Made by a program: the position numbers and the translations under genes | DNA from: Erythrobacter sp. | GTDB taxonomy: Bacteria; Pseudomonadota; Alphaproteobacteria; Sphingomonadales; Sphingomonadaceae | Length of the DNA: 41,051 bases | Reading direction: 5' to 3' | Assembly: GCA_030065195.1 (NCBI GenBank) | Contig: JASJDE010000013.1 | Location: forward strand, 1 to 41,051 | Shown here: positions 24,727 to 34,207 of the stretch, piece after piece | How the letters are laid out: each line of letters begins with the position of its first letter | How positions within the stretch are numbered: the stretch's first letter is position 1 | The notes under the pieces: generated by a model | Databases searched by the model: none | The model's input: the letters and a program-made list of their open reading frames with translations, nothing else | Told to the model about the DNA's origin: nothing

Positions 24727-25965
24727 ATGAAGATGCCGGATAGCGGCACAGGCTGGGCCGAGCTGCGCGAGACGCTCATTGCCAGAAGGCAAGGCGACGC
24801 CAAGTGGCGCGAAGGAAAGACCGCCGTCTATGTCTTCAACGCAGGCCCGGACGTCGCCGAAGTCCAGCACGAAGCCTATTCGATGTACATGTCCGAGAAC
24901 GGTCTCGGTCCGCTCGCCTTTCCATCGCTTGCGCAGATGGAAAAGGAAGTGATCGAGATGGCGCTTTCGATCCTCCATGGACCAGGAGATGCAACTGGTG
25001 CGATGACTTCGGGCGGGACCGACAGCATCACCATGGCAATGAAGGCCGCGCGCGATTTCGCCCGCGCCGAGAAGGGCCTGAAGGGCACCGCCAATATCGT
25101 CTTGCCGCAATCCGCCCATCCGGCTTTCGACAAGGCTGCGCATCTGATGGACATCGAAGTGCGGAGGATCGCGCTCAAGCAGGACGGCCGTTACGAAGCC
25201 GACCCTGACGCGATGGGCGAGGCTTGCGACGCCAGTACGATCATGATGGTCGGCTCCGCGCCAAACTTCCCGCACGGCATCATCGATCCGATCGCCGAAC
25301 TGGGGGAAATCGCGCTGGCCAAGGAGGTCTGGCTGCATACCGATGCCTGCGTAGGCGGCTATTTCGCGCCCTTCGCCCGCATGAATGGCGTCCCCGTCCC
25401 GCCGTTCGATTTCGAAGTGCCCGGCGTGCAGTCGATCAGCGCCGACCTCCACAAATACGGCTATGCTGCAAAGGGGGCCTCAACCGTCCTGTTCCGGTCG
25501 AAAGGACTCTATTCCCATATGCCTTTCGATGCCCGCAATTGGAGCGGCGCGCCAATGACCACGCCGACGCTCGCCGGGACACGCCCCGGCGGAGCGATTG
25601 CGGCGGCGTGGGCGGTAATGAACTTTCTGGGTGTTGAGGGCTATTGCGAGAAACAGGGTTTGGTGTGCGAAACCCGCGAGCGCGCTGAGCGGGGCTTCGA
25701 AGCGCTGGGCTTTGAGGTTCTGGGAAAGCCCTTGCTCGGATTGGTCGCTTTTCGCCATCCGGAGCACGACAGCTTCGCGATCTATGGCGAGATGTACCGC
25801 AAGGGCTGGTTCACCTCGATCACCGTCGACCCGCCGAGTCTGCACCTGATGCTCTCTCCCAAACATGCCGAAGTCATCGACGAATACATGGAAGATCTGC
25901 GGATCAGCCTGGAAACGGTCGCCGCCGGGAAGCAGGGCGAGAAGGTCGAGGCACGGTACAACTAG
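24727..25965 (+). CDS. Sphingosine-1-phosphate lyase-like PLP enzyme
   Basis: 412 residues from ATG 24727 (GGGAG upstream). It belongs to the group II PLP decarboxylase fold closest to S1P lyases: GAMTSGGTDSITMAMKAARD (91-110), D206 in HTDACVGG for the pyridine nitrogen, and the Schiff-base Lys243 in SADLHKYGYAAKG. S1P lyase cleaves phosphorylated sphingoid bases to an aldehyde and phosphoethanolamine. Sphingomonadales have sphingolipids in place of LPS, so a role in sphingoid-base turnover is a reasonable inference, though unproved here. Unlike eukaryotic S1P lyase it lacks an N-terminal membrane helix. The convergent ThuA-like gene follows. Confidence 0.82.
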   Translation: MKMPDSGTGWAELRETLIARRQGDAKWREGKTAVYVFNAGPDVAEVQHEAYSMYMSENGLGPLAFPSLAQMEKEVIEMALSILHGPGDATGAMTSGGTDSITMAMKAARDFARAEKGLKGTANIVLPQSAHPAFDKAAHLMDIEVRRIALKQDGRYEADPDAMGEACDASTIMMVGSAPNFPHGIIDPIAELGEIALAKEVWLHTDACVGGYFAPFARMNGVPVPPFDFEVPGVQSISADLHKYGYAAKGASTVLFRSKGLYSHMPFDARNWSGAPMTTPTLAGTRPGGAIAAAWAVMNFLGVEGYCEKQGLVCETRERAERGFEALGFEVLGKPLLGLVAFRHPEHDSFAIYGEMYRKGWFTSITVDPPSLHLMLSPKHAEVIDEYMEDLRISLETVAAGKQGEKVEARYN

Positions 25966-26041
25966 TGGCGATATCGTAGTGGATCCGACCCGAGAATTCT
26001 CCGGCGCATTCGCCTTCAGCACCCGTCAGGCCGATGACCGC

Positions 26042-26941
26042 TTAGGGAATTTCCTGATCGGATGACGGGAGCCCGCCGAGACTTCTACATCCCACGCTCT
26101 GCTCATCGATCTTTCGCGCAACCCAAAGAAATGCGTTTTCAAGCAGTCTCGCATAGTGGGGATCGGAATAGCTCTTGTCGCTGTGGCCGATCGCCGAATA
26201 CAGAACGCGCCCATTTTTCGGACAGCGGCTCCAAATCACGGGATGATTGATTGCGCCTTCGCCCATGCGCAGGTCGGCAATGTCGCCGTAGGCATCGTTG
26301 CGGGGGCTGTAGGTGCTTTCATCGAGACCGACGATGGCGTGCATGCCATGATCCTGAGCACGACTGTCGAAGCTGTACCATTCGTCGTTGTGCAGCCAGC
26401 TCGCAGGTATTCCGGCTGTCACCGGATGGTTTGAGCTGAGCACCTCGAGGCGAGCGTCCTGAAACTGCGGCTCTGCGGGATGCCCGATAAATCGCGGCCC
26501 GATCAGGTTGTCCTGATACCATTCCCAGTTGCTTTGTGATGCGTCTCCTGACCCGTGCAAACCGATCCAGCCGCCGCCCTTTTCGAGCCAAATCTGGAAG
26601 GCGCTTTCCTGCCCTTCGGTCAATCCATCGCCGGTAGTGTTGTTGAACACCACGACATCGAAGCGCGCGAGGTCGGTTTCGTTGAACACTGCCGCATTTG
26701 CCGTAGTGAAGATGCCGTATCGATGTTCGCGCGCCAGTTGCACGAAGAACAGGTCGGCGCCTGCAATCCCCTCATTGTGACGCCACCCCAAGGTCTTCGA
26801 GAAGACTAGGATCGCGGGCTGCTGCAGCCATTGCGTGATCTCTGGCCGAACTGCATCGAAGCGGCCAGCGTCTTGTCCGGATGCGACGGGGGACGAGACC
26901 AGCAAGAACACCAAAGCGAGGGGTTGCAATAGCTGCCGCAC
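26042..26941 (-). CDS. Secreted ThuA-like domain protein
   Basis: 299 residues from GTG 26941, chosen for GGAG six bases upstream and an immediate signal peptide (LQPLALVFLLVSSPVASGQ). The mature protein is a ThuA-like (glutamine-amidotransferase-like) fold: VFSKTLGWRHNEGI, FDVVVFNNTTGDGLTEGQ, then GGGWIGLHGSGD. It ends with VIWSRCPKNGRVLYSAIGHS. ThuA proteins associate with sugar utilisation, and exported versions are common in glycan degraders. No catalytic Cys is evident in the nucleophile-elbow position, so the enzyme activity is unknown. It is convergent with the S1P-lyase-like gene. Confidence 0.83.
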   Translation of the reverse strand: MRQLLQPLALVFLLVSSPVASGQDAGRFDAVRPEITQWLQQPAILVFSKTLGWRHNEGIAGADLFFVQLAREHRYGIFTTANAAVFNETDLARFDVVVFNNTTGDGLTEGQESAFQIWLEKGGGWIGLHGSGDASQSNWEWYQDNLIGPRFIGHPAEPQFQDARLEVLSSNHPVTAGIPASWLHNDEWYSFDSRAQDHGMHAIVGLDESTYSPRNDAYGDIADLRMGEGAINHPVIWSRCPKNGRVLYSAIGHSDKSYSDPHYARLLENAFLWVARKIDEQSVGCRSLGGLPSSDQEIP

Positions 26942-27058
26942 GAAAGTCTCCAGAAATCGAATTGGTCCCTGTTGTGCATCATGCTGCCGCAATGCGATTG
27001 GGCAAGTCTCTTCCAGATGGACAAGGCAATTCCGTCCAGATCCAGCAGCAAGCCTAGA

Positions 27059-28987
27059 CTAAATCTCCACCTGGCTTCCCAATTCCACCACCCGGTTGGT
27101 CGGCAGCTTGAAGAAGTCCATCGCGCTAGCGCTGTTCCTCAACATCCAGGCAAATATCTTCTCGCGCCAGATCGGCATACCTGGCTTATCGCTCGCGAGC
27201 AGCGTTTGGCGCGAAAGGAAGAAGCTGGTGTGCATCATCTCGAACTCGCCGCCGCAGAACTGGTTCATGCTCTTGAGTCCTTCGACAACGTTGGTCTCTT
27301 CCATGAATCCGTAATGCAAGATCGCCCGGTAGAACCCGTCCCCCATATCCTTGTACTCGCAGCGCTGCGCCGGATCGACATAGGGCACGTCCTGGATGTC
27401 GACGGTGAGGATCACCACCCGCTCATGCAGCACCTTGTTGTGCTTGATATTGTGCAGCAGGGCCGAGGGAACACCGGCCGTGCTCGAGGCCATGAAGATC
27501 GCTGTGCCGGGCACTCGCAGGGCGGAATTCTTGGCCGACTTGGCGAATATCTCCATCGGCAGGGCCACTTCGCTCATCCGCTCGCGCATAAGCTTGCGGC
27601 CGCGCGCCCACGTGGTGAGCAGCAGGAAGGCGATGAAGCCGACCATCAGCGGGAACCAGCCGCCATCGGGCACCTTGGTGAGGTTCGCGGCAAAATATGC
27701 CCCGTCGACGATCAGGAACAGCAGCACCAGTGGCGCAGCGTACCACCACTTCCACTTCCACACGCCGACCAGCAGCACCGCCATCAGCAGCGTGTCGATC
27801 GTCACCGCACCGGTCACCGCGATGCCGTAAGCGCTGGCGAGGTTGGAGGAGTTCTGGAACGTCAGGACCAGGATGATCACCGCGACCATTAGCGCCCAGT
27901 TGACCACCGGAATGTAGATCTGTCCGCCTTCGGTTTCGCTGGTGTGGCGGATCGAAAGGCGCGGAATGTAGCCCATCTGGATCGCCTGGTGGGTGATCGA
28001 GAACGCGCCCGAAATGACCGCCTGACTGGCGATGAAAGTCGCAACGGTGGCAAGCAGGACCAGCGGCAGGCGCCATTCCTCGCTGGCAAGGAAGAAGAAC
28101 GGCGATTGGATCGCTTCTGCGGCCTGCTCGGGCGGCAATCCGATAACCATCGCGCCCTGCCCGAAGTAGTTGAGCAGCAGGCACGGCATGACGAAGCCAA
28201 ACCATGAAAGTCGCATTGGTCCACGCCCGAAATGGCCCATGTCCGAATAGAGCGCTTCCGACCCGGTGACGGCCAGCACCACGGAGCCAAGCGCAAGGAA
28301 CGCCAGCCAGCCGTCGAGCACGAAGAAGTTGACCGCGTGATACGGATTGAGCGCCCACAGGATCGTGGGCGTCTGGATTATCTGCCACGCGCCCAGCGTT
28401 GCGATAACGCTGAAATAGACGATCATCACCGGGGCAAACAGCGCACCGACCTTCGCCGTCCCGCGCTTCTGGAGCACGAACAGGAATACGAGCAGGCCGA
28501 GCGCGATCGGGATGACGAACCGCTGCAGCCCCTGATCCACGACGGTGAGACCTTCAACGGCGGACAAAACCGAAATCGCCGGCGTGATCATCGAATCGCC
28601 ATAGAACAGCGACGTTGCGAAGACGCCGAGCAAGAGCGCCACCCAGCCATATTTGGACTTGTTGAGCTGACTCGAAATCAGCGCGACGAGAGCGAGCGAA
28701 CCGCCCTGCCCCTTATTGTCAGCGCGCATCAGGATCGTGACGTACTGGATCGCCACCACCAGCGTCATCGACCAGAAGATCAGGCTGATCACTCCGAGCA
28801 CGTGAGCCTGGTCGAGCGCGAGCGGGTGCGGGCCGACGAATGTCTCGCGGAAAGCGTAGAGCGGGCTGGTACCGATATCGCCGAACACAATGCCGATCGC
28901 GCCGACAGCCAGTGCTGTTTTGGATGCGCTGTGGCTCTTGCCTCCTGTGGGAGGCTGGTGTGCCGGTGTTGATGCCGTTTCGCTCAT
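27059..28987 (-). CDS. kup: Kup-type low-affinity potassium transporter
   Basis: A 642-residue KUP/HAK family protein. It opens with [26 protein letters not shown], the family's most conserved segment, followed by about twelve helices with [12 protein letters not shown] and a cytosolic C-terminal domain of about 150 residues. It is a K+/H+ symporter for potassium uptake at the inner membrane. Full length. A 117-nt spacer separates it from the ThuA-like gene, and 148 nt from the ccm operon end, with nothing else evident there. Confidence 0.95.
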   Translation of the reverse strand: MSETASTPAHQPPTGGKSHSASKTALAVGAIGIVFGDIGTSPLYAFRETFVGPHPLALDQAHVLGVISLIFWSMTLVVAIQYVTILMRADNKGQGGSLALVALISSQLNKSKYGWVALLLGVFATSLFYGDSMITPAISVLSAVEGLTVVDQGLQRFVIPIALGLLVFLFVLQKRGTAKVGALFAPVMIVYFSVIATLGAWQIIQTPTILWALNPYHAVNFFVLDGWLAFLALGSVVLAVTGSEALYSDMGHFGRGPMRLSWFGFVMPCLLLNYFGQGAMVIGLPPEQAAEAIQSPFFFLASEEWRLPLVLLATVATFIASQAVISGAFSITHQAIQMGYIPRLSIRHTSETEGGQIYIPVVNWALMVAVIILVLTFQNSSNLASAYGIAVTGAVTIDTLLMAVLLVGVWKWKWWYAAPLVLLFLIVDGAYFAANLTKVPDGGWFPLMVGFIAFLLLTTWARGRKLMRERMSEVALPMEIFAKSAKNSALRVPGTAIFMASSTAGVPSALLHNIKHNKVLHERVVILTVDIQDVPYVDPAQRCEYKDMGDGFYRAILHYGFMEETNVVEGLKSMNQFCGGEFEMMHTSFFLSRQTLLASDKPGMPIWREKIFAWMLRNSASAMDFFKLPTNRVVELGSQVEI

Positions 28988-29135
28988 GCCAAATGGATTT
29001 CCCGATCTCCGGTACTGCCCTTCACGAGCCTGCCCATGCTTGGGTCTGGATCGCGCCCCCGATTGCGAGTCCTCGCAAGGTCGCGGCCCCTAGCACCGAG
29101 TCTTCGCGCCTGCAATATCGAGCCCATCGCCCCGC

Positions 29136-29777
29136 TCAGCGGCCCTGCAGCATCGGCGCATTGGCAATCATCTGATCGAGCGCCTCAACCCTGCGTGCAA
29201 TGTCAGGCCTCCACGGGGCATCTTCAGGCGACTTGTCGAGCAATTCGCCCCACACTGCCCGCGCCTCGCGCACCTCGCCGCTGCGCAAGTAGGCGAAGCC
29301 GAGGAAGAATTGCGGCGCGGGATTGGCGGGATCCACTGCGCTCGCCCGATCATAGGCTTCCCTCGCCGCCGGAGTGACGAACCCTTCGGCATGGCCGACC
29401 AACGCAATTCCCAAAGCGAGCCATCCTTCGAGGTGATCCGGGTTCTCATTCAGGCCTCGCCGAAGCAAACCGGCGGCATCACCGAATTGCCCTCGCCGCG
29501 CGAAAGCGTCGGACGTGACGAGGTAATTGGGTTTCGGCAGGGTCTCGTCAAACAATTGCAGTCGCGCCTCGACCATTTCCTCGCCCGATTGGTTCGAACG
29601 GGCCTGCTCGGGTTTGGGTGACGAAGGCTGATCGGGAGAACCCTGCCACGCATATCCTGCCAGGCCGAATACCAATGTAGCGCCAAACAGCGTCCAACCA
29701 TTGCGAGGAATACGCAGGATCAGCGCGCCGACCACAAAGGCGAGCGCCGCAAGCAGGATAACGATCAGCCAGCCCAT
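29136..29777 (-). CDS. ccmI: Cytochrome c biogenesis protein CcmI/CycH (TPR)
   Basis: 213 residues: two N-terminal membrane helices (about 2-23 and 28-45) and a periplasmic TPR part (about 90-205: GLLRRGLNENPDHLEGWLALG, AYDRASAVDPANPAPQFFLGFAYL). It presents apocytochrome c to the CcmF/H haem lyase. Its ATG overlaps the ccmH stop (TGATG), so it is the last gene of the ccmCDEFGHI operon. Confidence 0.88.
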   Translation of the reverse strand: MGWLIVILLAALAFVVGALILRIPRNGWTLFGATLVFGLAGYAWQGSPDQPSSPKPEQARSNQSGEEMVEARLQLFDETLPKPNYLVTSDAFARRGQFGDAAGLLRRGLNENPDHLEGWLALGIALVGHAEGFVTPAAREAYDRASAVDPANPAPQFFLGFAYLRSGEVREARAVWGELLDKSPEDAPWRPDIARRVEALDQMIANAPMLQGR

Positions 29778-30208
29778 CAGGCGGCCTCGTCATCGCCGCT
29801 GCGACGGCCAAGACGGCGCAACAACGCGAAAAGCACGGCCAAGAGCAGCACCGCCGGGATCGCAAAAAGCGGCCAGGTGGTTGCGCTCACATCGGGGGAA
29901 TAGCTGACGTAATCGCCGTAGCGTTCGATCAGCCAGGCGCGGATCGCCTCGGGGTCTTCGCCAGCCGCAATCCGGCTGCGGACTTGGTGCCGCATGTCTC
30001 CGGCCATGGGCGCATCGCTGTCGGCAATACTCTGCGATTGGCAAGTGAGGCAACGCAGCGTCTCCATCAGCTCCAGCGCACGCGCCTCCAGCACCGGGTC
30101 ATCAAGCTGAGTGTAGGCATAGGGAGCCGGAGGCATGTCGTCCTGCGCGTAGGCTGGCATGCAGAGCGCAAACGCTGCAATCAGGGTGAACACCAGCGAA
30201 CGGATCAC
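29777..30208 (-). CDS. ccmH: Cytochrome c biogenesis protein CcmH/CycL
   Basis: 143 residues: signal helix, periplasmic three-helix domain with LRCLTCQSQS (C53, C56), and a C-terminal membrane helix (about 111-131). It reduces the CXXCH motif of apocytochromes for haem ligation. The GTG start overlaps the ccmG stop (GTGA). Its own stop overlaps the ccmI start. Confidence 0.95.
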   Translation of the reverse strand: MIRSLVFTLIAAFALCMPAYAQDDMPPAPYAYTQLDDPVLEARALELMETLRCLTCQSQSIADSDAPMAGDMRHQVRSRIAAGEDPEAIRAWLIERYGDYVSYSPDVSATTWPLFAIPAVLLLAVLFALLRRLGRRSGDDEAA

Positions 30209-30729
30209 CGCGCTTCCCCCAGCTTTGCAAGCAGCAGGGGAATATGCTCTTCGCGGATATCGCCGATATGCTGGTAGCGGATGTTGCCCGCGCCATCGAT
30301 GACGTAGGTTTCCGGCACGCCCGATGCACCGATCTCGATCATTAGCGACGAAATCTCATCAGCGCCGATCCGCGTGTACGGGTTGCCATGGCGCTCCAGA
30401 AACTGTGCGACATCTTCGGGCTTGTCGCGAATCGCAATGCCGATGATCTCGACGCCTTCTTCCTTGAGCGCTTCGAGCTGCGGCGCTTCGGCGATGCACG
30501 GGAGACACCAGCTGGCCCAGATATTGAGCAGCTTAGGCTCACCTCCAACAAAGTCCTCTCGCGATGCACCGGCAAATCCTTCGGTCGCTGGCGGAAGCTC
30601 GAATTCGGGCAACGGTTTGGAAATCATTGCCGAAGGCACTGCATCGTCTTTGGGCTGGGAGAGCATGTACCCCCCCAAACCGAGGATGAAGAGGAAGATT
30701 GCCAAAGGGATCGCGTAGGCCAGCCGCAT
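30205..30729 (-). CDS. ccmG: Thiol:disulfide interchange protein CcmG/DsbE
   Basis: 174 residues from ATG 30729. GTG 30732 is a one-codon alternative. An N-terminal membrane anchor leads to a periplasmic thioredoxin domain with active site WASWCLPC (C75, C78) and the cis-proline loop GVPETYV. It passes electrons to CcmH for apocytochrome reduction. The ATG shares one base with the ccmF TGA (TGATG), indicating translational coupling. Confidence 0.94.
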   Translation of the reverse strand: MRLAYAIPLAIFLFILGLGGYMLSQPKDDAVPSAMISKPLPEFELPPATEGFAGASREDFVGGEPKLLNIWASWCLPCIAEAPQLEALKEEGVEIIGIAIRDKPEDVAQFLERHGNPYTRIGADEISSLMIEIGASGVPETYVIDGAGNIRYQHIGDIREEHIPLLLAKLGEAR

Positions 30730-32726
30730 CACGCGTTCTCCGCCGTCTTGGCGGCTTCGAGCTGCTCGAGTTCCGCCCTTCTTGCATCGCCGAGGCGGGT
30801 AGCGATCCGGCGCCGCATATCACTGCGGACGCGGCCGATAATCGCCAGAACTCCGCCGAGCCCGATCAGCAGGCCACCATACCATATGAAAGTCACGAAC
30901 GGTTTCCACCAAACCCGAATCTGCCACCTCTGGGTTCCGTCCGCCGTTTCGCCGGCGGTGTCACCGATCACCGCGTAGAGCTGGCCATCCCACCGCGTCA
31001 GCAACGCCGCTTCGCTGGTTGCTTGCGACGGTGCCCAGAAATTGCGCGCTTGCGGACTGAGCCTCATCGGTTCTCCTCCCCGGCTTGCCGATACGCGAGC
31101 TTCCAGAGCAGTCCAGTTGGGCCCGGCAACCGGATCGACACTGTCGAGCGTGATCGACCATTCGCCAACCGAAGTGCTGTCGCCAGCAGACATCGCGGCC
31201 AGCTTCTCCTGCGTGAACGCGCTTTCGCTTGCCATGCCGAACAGGGCCACAGCCACTCCAAAATGCGCCAAGACCATCCCCCAAACCGCAGTTGGGACGC
31301 GGCTGAGTTTTCGCCCACGAAGGGGCAAGAATGCCGCAACGGCAAGCGCCGCAGCGAGTGCAAGGCCCAGCACAGGAAGCAGTCCGTAGGTGCCCAGGAC
31401 TGCGACGAGAACCGTGATCGATACGAGGATCGCGCCGATAATAGCCAGTTCCTGCTTGATCCGATCGGGCTTGTCCGACTTCCAGCGAAGCAGCGGGCCG
31501 ACGGCCATCACGAGGAACATCGGGATTGCGAAAATTGCGCCCACCGGGTTGAAGTATGGCGGCCCCACCGACACCCGCACATCGAAGGCCTCCGTCAGAA
31601 GCGGATAGAGCGTGCCAAGCAGAACGATAGCGAGGATGGCCGACAGCATGACGTTGTTGAACACCAGCGCTCCCTCACGGCTGGTCGCTGCAAAGCGCTT
31701 GCCCTCCGCCACCGAACTGGCGCGAAATGCGAATATGGTGAGCGCGCCCCCTATGTAGAGCGCGAGCAGGATCAGGATGAATGTGCCCCGTTCGGGATCG
31801 ACAGCGAAGGCATGAACGCTCGTCAGCACACCGGACCGCACAAGGAAGGTGCCGAGCATGCTCATCGAGAATGCCAGAACGCCGAGCATGATTGTCCAGG
31901 TCCGCAATGCGTCGCGAGCGGCGAGCACACTGACCGAATGCAGCAATGCGGTCGCGGCAAGCCACGGCATCAACGAGGCATTCTCTACCGGATCCCAGAA
32001 CCACCAGCCACCCCAGCCAAGCTCGTAATAGGCCCAGTAGGAGCCTGCCGTGATACCAAGGGTCAGGAACACCCACGCACCCAGGACCCAAGGTCGCATC
32101 ACACGCGCGAATTCGGGCGTGACCTGCCGGGTGATCAACGCGCCCATCGCCAGGCTGAACGCCACCGAAAGGCCGACATAGCCGATGTATAGCGTCGGCG
32201 GATGAAGCGCGAGGCCGATATCCTGAAGCAGCGGGTTCAAGCCCACACCTTCGGCGGCAGGCACCGGCAGCCGCTCGAACGGATTCGAGCTAAGCAACAG
32301 GAACGCGTAGAATCCGAGCGCGACGAAGCCTTGGACCGCAAGAGTTGCATGCATGGTCCGTTCCGGCAGGCGCTTTTCTGCCGCTGCCAACAACCCGCCC
32401 GACAATGCCAGTACGGCTACCCACAGCAGCATCGAGCCTTCATGGTTCCCCCAAGTCCCAGTCAGCTTGTAAAGAAACGGCTTCAGGGAGTGGGAGTGAG
32501 ATGCAACCAGCTTGATCGAAAGATCGGTGATCGCGAAGGCGTAAAGCAGCATTAAGAATGCGAGCGTCGCCAACCCTGCCTGAACCACGGCAGCGGGGCG
32601 GGCGTAGACCGCAAGCGAAGATCGCTCGCCATTGCTCGCGCGCAGCGCCAGCGCTCCGGACAACATCTGCAGCACGGCGAGCGCCGCAGCGAGCCAAAGG
32701 GAGGCAAGGCCGATTTCCGCGATCAT
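30729..32726 (-). CDS. ccmF: Haem lyase CcmF
   Basis: 665 residues with about fourteen membrane helices. The periplasmic WWD haem-handling motif lies at about 238-251 (GWGGWWFWDPVENASLM), after the block LNPLLQDIGLALHPPTLYIGYVG. With CcmH and CcmI it attaches haem to apocytochrome c in the periplasm. It starts with ATG, 14 nt after ccmE, and is coupled to ccmG. Confidence 0.97.
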   Translation of the reverse strand: MIAEIGLASLWLAAALAVLQMLSGALALRASNGERSSLAVYARPAAVVQAGLATLAFLMLLYAFAITDLSIKLVASHSHSLKPFLYKLTGTWGNHEGSMLLWVAVLALSGGLLAAAEKRLPERTMHATLAVQGFVALGFYAFLLLSSNPFERLPVPAAEGVGLNPLLQDIGLALHPPTLYIGYVGLSVAFSLAMGALITRQVTPEFARVMRPWVLGAWVFLTLGITAGSYWAYYELGWGGWWFWDPVENASLMPWLAATALLHSVSVLAARDALRTWTIMLGVLAFSMSMLGTFLVRSGVLTSVHAFAVDPERGTFILILLALYIGGALTIFAFRASSVAEGKRFAATSREGALVFNNVMLSAILAIVLLGTLYPLLTEAFDVRVSVGPPYFNPVGAIFAIPMFLVMAVGPLLRWKSDKPDRIKQELAIIGAILVSITVLVAVLGTYGLLPVLGLALAAALAVAAFLPLRGRKLSRVPTAVWGMVLAHFGVAVALFGMASESAFTQEKLAAMSAGDSTSVGEWSITLDSVDPVAGPNWTALEARVSASRGGEPMRLSPQARNFWAPSQATSEAALLTRWDGQLYAVIGDTAGETADGTQRWQIRVWWKPFVTFIWYGGLLIGLGGVLAIIGRVRSDMRRRIATRLGDARRAELEQLEAAKTAENA

Positions 32727-32740
32727 GAAACCCGGCCGTC

Positions 32741-33220
32741 CTAGTCGAGCCCGACCGTGGTCTCGGCGACGCTGTCTGCGGCGCGATGGCCTTCGAGCCC
32801 TTCCAGTTCCTTGGGCACGTAGTTCTCGTCATGTTTCGCGAGGAGGTTTGTCGCTAAGAAGGTGCCGTCGGCCTGCAGGCTCCCTTCGGCCACGACGCCA
32901 GATCCCTCAACGAACAGATCGGGAAGAATGCCGCTGTATCTGACCGGGACGCTGCTTGCTTCGTTGCCAGTTACGACGAATGCGACAGTGACGCCGTCGG
33001 CCTCGGTTTCGAGTGACCCGGGTTGCACCATGCCTCCAAGACGTACGGCCTGGCCAACTGCAGGAGGCTCGGCAGCGATTTGCTCCGGCAGGTAGAAGTA
33101 GTTCGCCTGATTGCGCAGCGCCCAGGTGGCGATGAGTCCAGCGGCGACGATCGCTATCAGCGCAACGATCACCAGCGCCATTCGCTGGTGCTTCGCCTTC
33201 ATGGGGACGGAGCCACTCAT
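32741..33220 (-). CDS. ccmE: Haem chaperone CcmE
   Basis: 159 residues: one N-terminal membrane anchor (about 14-35) and a periplasmic OB-fold. The haem-linking His130 and Tyr134 lie in LLAKHDENYVP. It carries haem from CcmC to CcmF. The ATG at 33220 overlaps the ccmD stop by 4 nt (ATGA). The motif identity is decisive. Confidence 0.96.
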   Translation of the reverse strand: MSGSVPMKAKHQRMALVIVALIAIVAAGLIATWALRNQANYFYLPEQIAAEPPAVGQAVRLGGMVQPGSLETEADGVTVAFVVTGNEASSVPVRYSGILPDLFVEGSGVVAEGSLQADGTFLATNLLAKHDENYVPKELEGLEGHRAADSVAETTVGLD

Positions 33221-33357
33221 CGCCGCTTGACCTCATCCCTGCGACGCTCGGCGTGGCGCATGGTCTGCCAACTCCAAGCCGTTAGCAGCGCGAGCCCGCC
33301 AAGACCGACAGCGTAGGCCGCAATTACGAAATCCCAATGATCGAGGGCTTCACGCAT
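33217..33357 (-). CDS. ccmD: Haem exporter subunit CcmD (46 aa)
   Basis: A 46-residue protein that is easily missed. It starts at ATG 33357 and reads MREALDHWDFVIAAYAVGLG, a hydrophobic helix continuing GLALLTAWSW, then a basic tail RHAERRRDEVKRR. This single-helix, HWxFVxxAY-type small protein between ccmC and ccmE is CcmD, which releases holo-CcmE from CcmC. The start shares one base with the ccmC stop and the stop overlaps the ccmE ATG. Confidence 0.93.
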   Translation of the reverse strand: MREALDHWDFVIAAYAVGLGGLALLTAWSWQTMRHAERRRDEVKRR

Positions 33358-34112
33358 CAGGCGTTCTCCAATCGCGACGTTGCGACAGGCATGTCGTCAT
33401 CCAGCGCCCTGCGCCGCAAACGCGCCTCGACCTGCTGTTCGGCAATCAGCGCGCGCATCCGCATCAATACGATCGCGGCAAAGAGCAGGGTGAAGCCAAG
33501 CACGGCGACGAACAGCGGCACGAGAAAGACCGAATCGATGGCGCTCTTTCCGGCTGTGATGCTTGGCGGCTGGTGGAGCGAGTTCCACCACACGACGGAT
33601 CGATTGATGATTGGAATGTTGACTGCACCGACCAATCCGAAAATCGCTGCGATCTTCGGCGCGCCCCCTTCGCGTGCGGTCGCCTGCGATAGCGCGATGT
33701 ACCCGGCGTAGAGGAACAACAGAACGAGCATGCTCGTCAATCGACCGTCCCAAACCCACCAGGTTCCCCAGGTCGGACGTCCCCAGATCGACCCGGTCGC
33801 GAGGCAAATCGCGGTGAACACCATCCCCGGCAAGGCGATGGCACGTGCTGCAACGCTGGCGAGCGGGTGCTTCCAGATCAGCAAGGCCGCGCTGGCAATT
33901 GCAATACCCGTCCAACCGCCCATGCCCAGCCACGCGCTCGGCACGTGAACGAACAGGATCCGTACACTTTCGCCCATGAGCCGATCGGGCGGGACCTGGG
34001 TGAGCCCCCAGCCAATCGACAACGCTGTGACCAATATCCCGCTCCACAAGAAAAGTGGGGTCAGCCACTTTGCAAGCGACAGGAAGCGTTTGGGATTGGC
34101 GTAGATGTGCAT
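33357..34112 (-). CDS. ccmC: Haem exporter/CcmE-loading protein CcmC
   Basis: 251 residues with six membrane helices. The WWD domain is WGTWWVWDGRLTS (about 115-127), and the haem-ligand histidines are H56 (LFVHVPSA) and H180 (WWNSLHQPP). It mediates covalent loading of haem onto CcmE. First gene of this operon. The ABC subunits CcmA and CcmB are not in the window and must be encoded elsewhere. Confidence 0.96.
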   Translation of the reverse strand: MHIYANPKRFLSLAKWLTPLFLWSGILVTALSIGWGLTQVPPDRLMGESVRILFVHVPSAWLGMGGWTGIAIASAALLIWKHPLASVAARAIALPGMVFTAICLATGSIWGRPTWGTWWVWDGRLTSMLVLLFLYAGYIALSQATAREGGAPKIAAIFGLVGAVNIPIINRSVVWWNSLHQPPSITAGKSAIDSVFLVPLFVAVLGFTLLFAAIVLMRMRALIAEQQVEARLRRRALDDDMPVATSRLENA

Positions 34113-34207
34113 TTGTCAGCGGCCTTGGGCAGTGTTTTAGTGTCCCCGCCGCCTTCGGCAAGGGCGCAAAGCACGCAAGGTGTGCTGCAGCCGTTTCAAC
34201 CGGGGGC

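Noticed and set aside
28988-29135. Possible small gene between ccmI and kup
   Set aside because: Open frames there are short and lack motifs and ribosome-binding sites.
30699-32192. 497-codon plus-strand open frame over ccmF/ccmG
   Set aside because: It is antisense to CcmF with its WWD motif; composition is Arg/His/Gln-rich as expected of a GC-rich shadow frame.
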